From assembly GCA_964030785.1 (NCBI GenBank), contig OZ034968.1, positions 66,365,899 to 66,429,898 on the forward strand: a stretch of DNA of 64,000 nucleotides, given 5' to 3'. This stretch comes from Siderastrea siderea. Lineage: Eukaryota > Cnidaria > Anthozoa > Scleractinia > Rhizangiidae. The notes beneath the pieces were generated by a model. It was not told the origin of the DNA. It worked only from the letters and a program-made list of their open reading frames with translations, and did no database searches. A program made the position numbers and the translations under genes. This document shows, in pieces, positions 58,301-64,000 of this stretch (its first letter is position 1; every line of letters begins with the position of its first letter).

Positions 58301-60915
58301 AGAGTTGAAACTTTTGGGCTGCAGGGGCATGTGCCGAGTTTTTTCATGCCCTGGAGATGAGATTTTTTAAAATGGCCCTCTGCCTGGACTTTTTAATGCC
58401 CAGGGTATGGCAATTTGAGAATTTTGGAAAATATGACGGTTGGAACAGATTTTTGCTTGAATTTAGCATGAAGAGATAAATTTCATGTCAAAACCATTGT
58501 TTTTCCATTTTTTCATTGAAATTTCACTTTCCAACCCGTTTAAACGTGATGCTTCAATATTATATAATTTTTGTTTTCTTTTTATTAAAACCTAAAAGAG
58601 TTCTGTAAGGAACAAAACTAACAACAAAGCTTCGAAGAACTAAACAAGACGGATCTCAACTCCTTGCTCACCTATGTAATTTGTTCTATTTTTGAGTTGG
58701 GAGGTATAACAAAACACTTTATGATTGACCCAACCGGAAACAGTGAGTTTTCAACTTGTTTCCCCTCGGCCCTCAATGCGTGATTTTATTCACGCGGACG
58801 TGCTGTAAATCCTTTTGGTTGCATTTAATATTTTGAGTTCTCAAACAGGGTGTTTTTGTTTCTGTACGATAGTATAGTAAGAATTGGTTCTTACTAAATA
58901 GTGGTCGGATTATCATTTAAAGCGGAAAGCGGTAAACCCAAAGTCCCTAACGACCAGCACGAAACATCTCATTATATGGAATCAAGCCAAGCCTCAGGAC
59001 AAGTTTACAGTTTATGAATTTATGTTCGTTTACTAGTTCACGTCAATATCTTACGTTTTCTGTTGTGCAAACGAAAATGAGTTTACTGGTCTTTTAAAAA
59101 TCAGAGCTACTCTTATATCAACTGCTTCTAATATATGACTCTAGTTCGGGGACTATAAAAGTCCCTTTCCAGTGAATGAAAAAAATAAAAAAAAGCAAAA
59201 CGTGTACAGTCGCATCAACAAAAACCACGCAATCTCATCCCAGCCAGCAGATGTGAAATCCAACAACAGATCATGTTTGTGTTTCAGCTGTTTTACAAGC
59301 GAAGAGCAGTTCCTTTATTTCGCCATATGCACATCTAAAGTACATCCAATAACCAGTAAACAAAAGCATCAAAAACAACATTTACCTTCTCCGTTGTTGA
59401 TTTATGAATATCTCAAAAATCAACCCAGATTACTGGGGAATGTATAACTTGTCGAAGCTACTGAATGACAACAGCTAGTAAGAACGCCATTTTTTCATTT
59501 ATTTATTATTAACAGTTTGTTGTAAACATGGGTCGGAAACAGGCGAACGTAATATCATACTCACAACACGTAAGCTCTGTAGCTTGCGTCAGCATTTTCA
59601 GGAACCAAGAAAAACAGAAGCGTCCAGCTTTCCAAGAATTCGCTGATCAGTCGCTGATCACCGTTTGGCATGTTTGGTTTTCAAGACATTAATTAGCCGA
59701 CCAAGCGGCCCGATGTTTCTAAAAAACCACACCCTTCCTTACACCACCCACTTGAATAAACCTCCAAACCCGAATGAAACCGCTGCCCCGACTTACTCTT
59801 GACTCAGGGTCTATGAACAGGCATGGAGGTCGTTATAGACTACGAACAGTCTCCGTTTTCTCTCAATGGTAGTTCAGTGAAGAGCGGGAAAAACAAGAAC
59901 GCGCGTAAAAATCGCCCTAAAGCGTGGAAATCGGAAACGCGACACGCAGGGGGCAGAAGAAAATGGGAACGACGGCGATTATCCCTGCCGCTCGCACTTT
60001 TCTCCCCGAGACACTTAGCAACAAGAGCACTTGGTACATCTCTTACTACGACCTCAAGAGCATTTGAAAATTTTTACAGCCCCTCCCCCTGTTCAATTTT
60101 GTACCGCTACAAAGCTCAGAGTCGGCGGAACACAAAGAAACAACATTGGTTGAGTGAAGGGTGGTACAATTTGGCAAAGATAGGAGATTGAACAACTACG
60201 GCACGAAAAGGCAGCTTCTTAAGTTTGATCCTTTTAAAGCTCCAAGTTTTCCGCGATTTAGAGGATGTCGGACAGCTTTTAGTCGATCTAACACCGTGAC
60301 TCGATCGATAGGAATCTAAATTTCTCGGTTGTTGTCAGAATTGTCACGCCCAGAGCTCCACGGACGAGAATAGAGCAGGCGCAATAGCACCTTAACGAAT
60401 TAGACATGCGCTACCAGATGTCGTGAATTTTCACGACATCGGTTAATGGTTGATCACCCAGGGCCCTACGATCCTACCACTGACCGAGCAGATTGTAGGC
60501 TCTGGGAACGAGAATGCGCAGCGCATATGAACGGACCAATGAAAACGCGTGAATTACTTTTAGACCCTAACTTGAAAACCGCTCCAATTTCATACTTACT
60601 CAAGATAGGAATATCTGAAAACGAAGTGATATAAAGCTAAATGAGTGTAAAATGCGCGTATGCAATGCTTAAATCTGTAAACAACGACAGCTGCATGAGA
60701 ATTTGGCCTGCGCACGCTTAACCCACAACCAACCAACGCCTAAACTGCAGTATTGCTCTCTCCTGCTTTACAAATAAGATAACCTCTTATCTCACATTCC
60801 TCTCGTCTCACCTTCAAAGGCAATTCATAGTCTGATACAAACCAGTTCCCAAGTGCTTTTTCACGTATTTTAGCAAACTGTAGTAAAAAAAGGTTAAAGC
60901 ACCGTTCCTTTTCAA
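58301..60915. other. Spacer
   Basis: 59834-59851 reads TAGACTACGAACAGTCTC, one terminus of the MITE family seen at 39671. The frames at 59823 and 60446 have no recognisable domain. I see no supported gene. Confidence 0.45.
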
Positions 60916-61515
60916 TGGCTCGGCTGACCACCTAAAAGCATGGTTTTTTCTTATCTGTAATCTGTTCGGTATCTGCTGTCTGTAGATTCTTTTAGCTGAC
61001 TCGACTTTTGAACTTTTCAGTGTACATGTATAACTCTTCTACACGGGTGAACGCTATTCCAAGTCGGAATATTCCTGATACGTTAACCTGGTGAACTTTT
61101 CTCGAACAGTTATCAATCTTGGCTAGAGGATTGCTCACACTTCTCGTATAAGCCTAAAACTGTATGTTATCGATTGCGGCAAAACCTGATTTAAATACTG
61201 TAGTGTTTTACTAGGCAACACCACTCAATGACGATCAATCTTGCTTCTTTGAACCCGCTCTCCAAGGTTTATGTTTGCAAAATAAGATTCGAATGGAACA
61301 GACCCGCTCATGAGGCCAACAAATATTTTTGAAAGCCTCTAACTGCTCCTCAAAGGCGCTATCGCATATGAGTTCTACGCCTTACAAATTTTACAGAGCC
61401 AGTTTGGCGTGAATTATTTTGCCGTGGCTGATTTAGTGCATGAATCACAACACAGTACCTCTGAACTTACCTTCTTCCTTGATAAATTTTTCCTCCTGTA
61501 GCACCTCGCAAATAG
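60916..61515. repeat. Dispersed duplicated segment, copy 2
   Basis: Second copy of 38346-38975 in the same orientation; see that entry. It lacks a few short stretches present in the first copy. Confidence 0.85.
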
Positions 61516-64000
61516 GCGCTCAACTGATGAAACACGTTGGTAGGAGAGGGTAGAGCAAAAGATTTAAGCGTGACGGGTGATTAGGCCCAAATTAAGCCAG
61601 TGACGCGTGAAAGTTCCCGAAATAACTGTGCATGTAACTCGTGATTTGTCCTGTATAAGATGTGCGGGACATGGACAGGAAGTGGAATTGTAGTATTGGG
61701 AGGGTTTTTCCCTTTTTCCCGAGAAAACTGATATGACTCGTGACTTGAGAGTTTCTGTTTGTCATCATGGCTATTTTTTTCGGTACACAGCACATTTGCC
61801 ACTTAAATTAAAGTCAGTTCTATTATAGCTCTAAACCTTGCAGTATACATATCTGATGCTCATGTAACGTGTAACGTGTACCACTAGCTTACTATCCCCT
61901 GTGCGATGTACTGTGCAGTTATAGTGGCTGTGCTGTATCGATATATGAAACAACCTAAACTTAAGATTTAAGGGTTTTAAAACTGGTGAAAATGAAACTA
62001 AAACTCTCAATAGTATTGCCGTCATCATAGAAAGTGGGTCGTTGATCTCCAAGATGCATTGCCTTGTTCTCTTTCTCTACGTTGAGAGCGAATCGGACTA
62101 TAATTTTAAAAATGTCACTTTTGCAAGCCAGTGAAGATTTTCACCAAGACTACAAGCTAAGAGCGAAGCTAAGTTACGATGAAAACATGCACAAACTATC
62201 AATATAACGAGATAATTAGCCTATAAAACCAGCTAAAATTAAACATTTTTACATCACTTGGTCTTTCAAAATGTAATACGTACACAAATGAACTCTGAAT
62301 GCCTACCTGAACGGGACTCGTGAATTACTTGTCGCATTTCGTGCAAATCAATAATTTTCCTCAGGGGGCGTCATATGTTCTCAATTCGCATGCAAGACGC
62401 TTGGAAACACGGATTTCCCACAATCGCGACTAGTGACAGGATGCTTCAAGGTAGGAAATCTCCACCGTGACTTTTAAATTAATTCTACAGTTGGTTTTGC
62501 AAGGTGGGTAAACTTTTTGACCAAGCTTCATTTGGAGGAGTATTTTTTTACCTTGTAAAAAACGTGTCGGGTAAGTTTTGAAAACTCATTATGTTGTATT
62601 TTGATGGCGGGTGGGGGGAGGTTAGTTTTTTTCCCTTTGTACAGAAGGGGTAACACCCACCAATAGTGTGTTCGATCGGCCCACTCTTGTTTGCAAGCCG
62701 TAAATTTGTTATTGATCAGCTTGTCATCAATTGTTAGCCATAACCACAGGTTGAAACAAGAATGAAATTTCTCGCCTTTAGGAATCAAAAGACAGTTATT
62801 TCCTTGTTGCACAGAGCCCTACCCCGAGTTTGAGTAGCCAATCAGAGCGCGCGAAAAAAACTATCCACTGGTTTATCCACCTTAAAAAGATTGAATAGCT
62901 GACGTTTGAGCGCTACCCCTTCGTCAGAGCGAATCGTACCAACAGACGATTGCTGATTATCCGTTTTGGAACGAGATAAAGTTTACTGACCGAAATTCAC
63001 ACTGATACTCCTGTAGGATCAAGGAAGCTATCCACATTTCCCTGCTAGCAGAGGCCCCTTTTCCTTTGTATTCGTTGAGCTGACGGACGGGACGAAAAGG
63101 GACCTCTGCCATGGGTCGAAATGAACTGTGTTGAGCATGCGCCACGGTTACTTAGCGACCGAAACGTCACGTGATGCTTTTAGCACGTGATCAGCTGACG
63201 ACTCCCACCTTTCTCAACTAGCGCGCCAAAAAACATCTGCACAGTTTTCTTGTCGTGAATGACGAGTTCACCAAAACCCTAAAAAAAGTAGACAGTTTGT
63301 CTAGAGATAGTTGTTGTAATCTACGGTATTAATTTCAAGTTATCTGGACAAGGAAGCTATTTGAACATGACCACAACTCCAGGAATCAAAGAGAATTTAA
63401 CCCATTGAAGGCTGCGTGTTTTATGATCGCTTCACTAAATTAGCAGTTGGTAATAAACAACCCACGTACAGTACGAAAGGACAATTTATAAGTTTGAAAA
63501 AACAACACTCACTTGATCTAGAATAGTCAAAATTTCTTACTTTTTAAATAAAATACACCAGTTGTCAATTAAGAATTAGCCAAAAATACAATCTCAAAGT
63601 CAAAATTTTGAAAATTTCCGCAAGAGATTTCTCATGTTGTCTCGCGCGTGAAATCAAACCACAGCAGAGCTTTTGTGTCTGTTTAGGTCAGATTACTACT
63701 TTTCAAAATTTTATGAATGAAGGTACACAGAAGAAGAGACAGTAAGCTTTTCTAAATAATACATTTATTAAAACACGCCTTTACTTGTTTCTGAAGACCA
63801 AACGCGTTCAATTCTTTCTTCGATGGAAGCTACGCGCAAACGATTTCGCTCGATGTGCAAGTTATTTTGAAGAGCATTTGGTGATGCAAACTGTGCACGT
63901 TTTTCAAAACTTTTAATTTTAATGAAGAATCCCTCAATTAAGGTGGCTTCCATATAGTTTTTCAGCGCGCGAGGAATGGGAACTAAATTGGCACAGGCAC
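61516..64000. other. Spacer with a repeat remnant and E-box cluster
   Basis: 62830-62945 holds AGTAGCCAATCAGAGCGCGCGAA and GCTGACGTTTGAGCGCTACC, repeat sequence of a type that I associate with coral retroelement ends. 63147-63197 is the motif cluster listed separately. No coding exon is recognised up to the window end. Confidence 0.4.
63147..63197. promoter_or_regulatory. E-box pair with X-box-like site (promoter candidate)
   Basis: GTTACTTAGCGACC (63147-63160) resembles an RFX X-box. Two CACGTG cores (63168-63173 and 63184-63189, each followed by AT) and CAGCTG (63192-63197) lie within 30 bp. A minus-strand frame opens at 63145 just beyond the cluster, but it has no known domain. The motifs are short and could be chance. 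Confidence 0.25.

Overview
The window is animal genomic DNA. It is AT-rich and intron-containing, with genes far apart and many dispersed repeats. The protein families (class A GPCR duplicates, secreted Cys-rich repeat proteins, a fibrinogen-domain exon, and a SAP/NHL family that I associate with anthozoans) together with repeat types familiar from coral genomes suggest an anthozoan cnidarian, most likely a stony coral. That assignment is inference from sequence style; no species can be named.

Layout. 1-1.9 kb holds two small spliced gene models. 2.4-6.4 kb holds a decayed multidomain gene (acidic exon, Cys-rich finger, SAP-like segment, NHL segment, and a C-terminal block with a P-element/THAP9-transposase-like E-N-F-F motif). 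Its acidic exon is split by a Harbinger-type MITE. 7.1-8.5 kb is a satellite with a dimeric A/B repeat. 9.0-10.6 kb is a non-autonomous TIR element. A segmental duplication follows: copy A is about 11.8-24.0 kb and copy B about 30.1-36.6 kb. Each copy has a GPCR gene (+) facing the 3' end of a secreted Cys-rich gene (-). Copy A was expanded by four insertions, at 11989-14408, 15643-16189, 18055-20085 and about 22914-23453. Copy B preserves the corresponding empty sites. The 11989-14408 element carries a second, much better preserved C-terminal half of the SAP/NHL family gene.

Copy A ends in a fusion of a Cys-rich gene fragment to a third GPCR fragment near 24.03 kb, so the ancestral arrangement was probably a repeating GPCR/Cys-rich unit. 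Downstream lie an orphan fibrinogen-like terminal exon (26.3 kb), the GPCR of copy B (31.8 kb), and three Cys-rich genes on the minus strand (36.5, 42.2 and 47.7 kb), of which the middle one is broken. From 48.4 to 64 kb I recognise no convincing gene; this part holds inverted repeats, two arrays of a CATGCC-GGCATG palindrome, a hAT-like MITE and several dispersed repeats.

The items most worth following are the SAP/NHL gene family, which looks like a derived DDE-type transposase with a beta-propeller segment inserted and which sits in one copy inside a TIR element, and the paired empty and filled sites that date and delimit several element families without any database.
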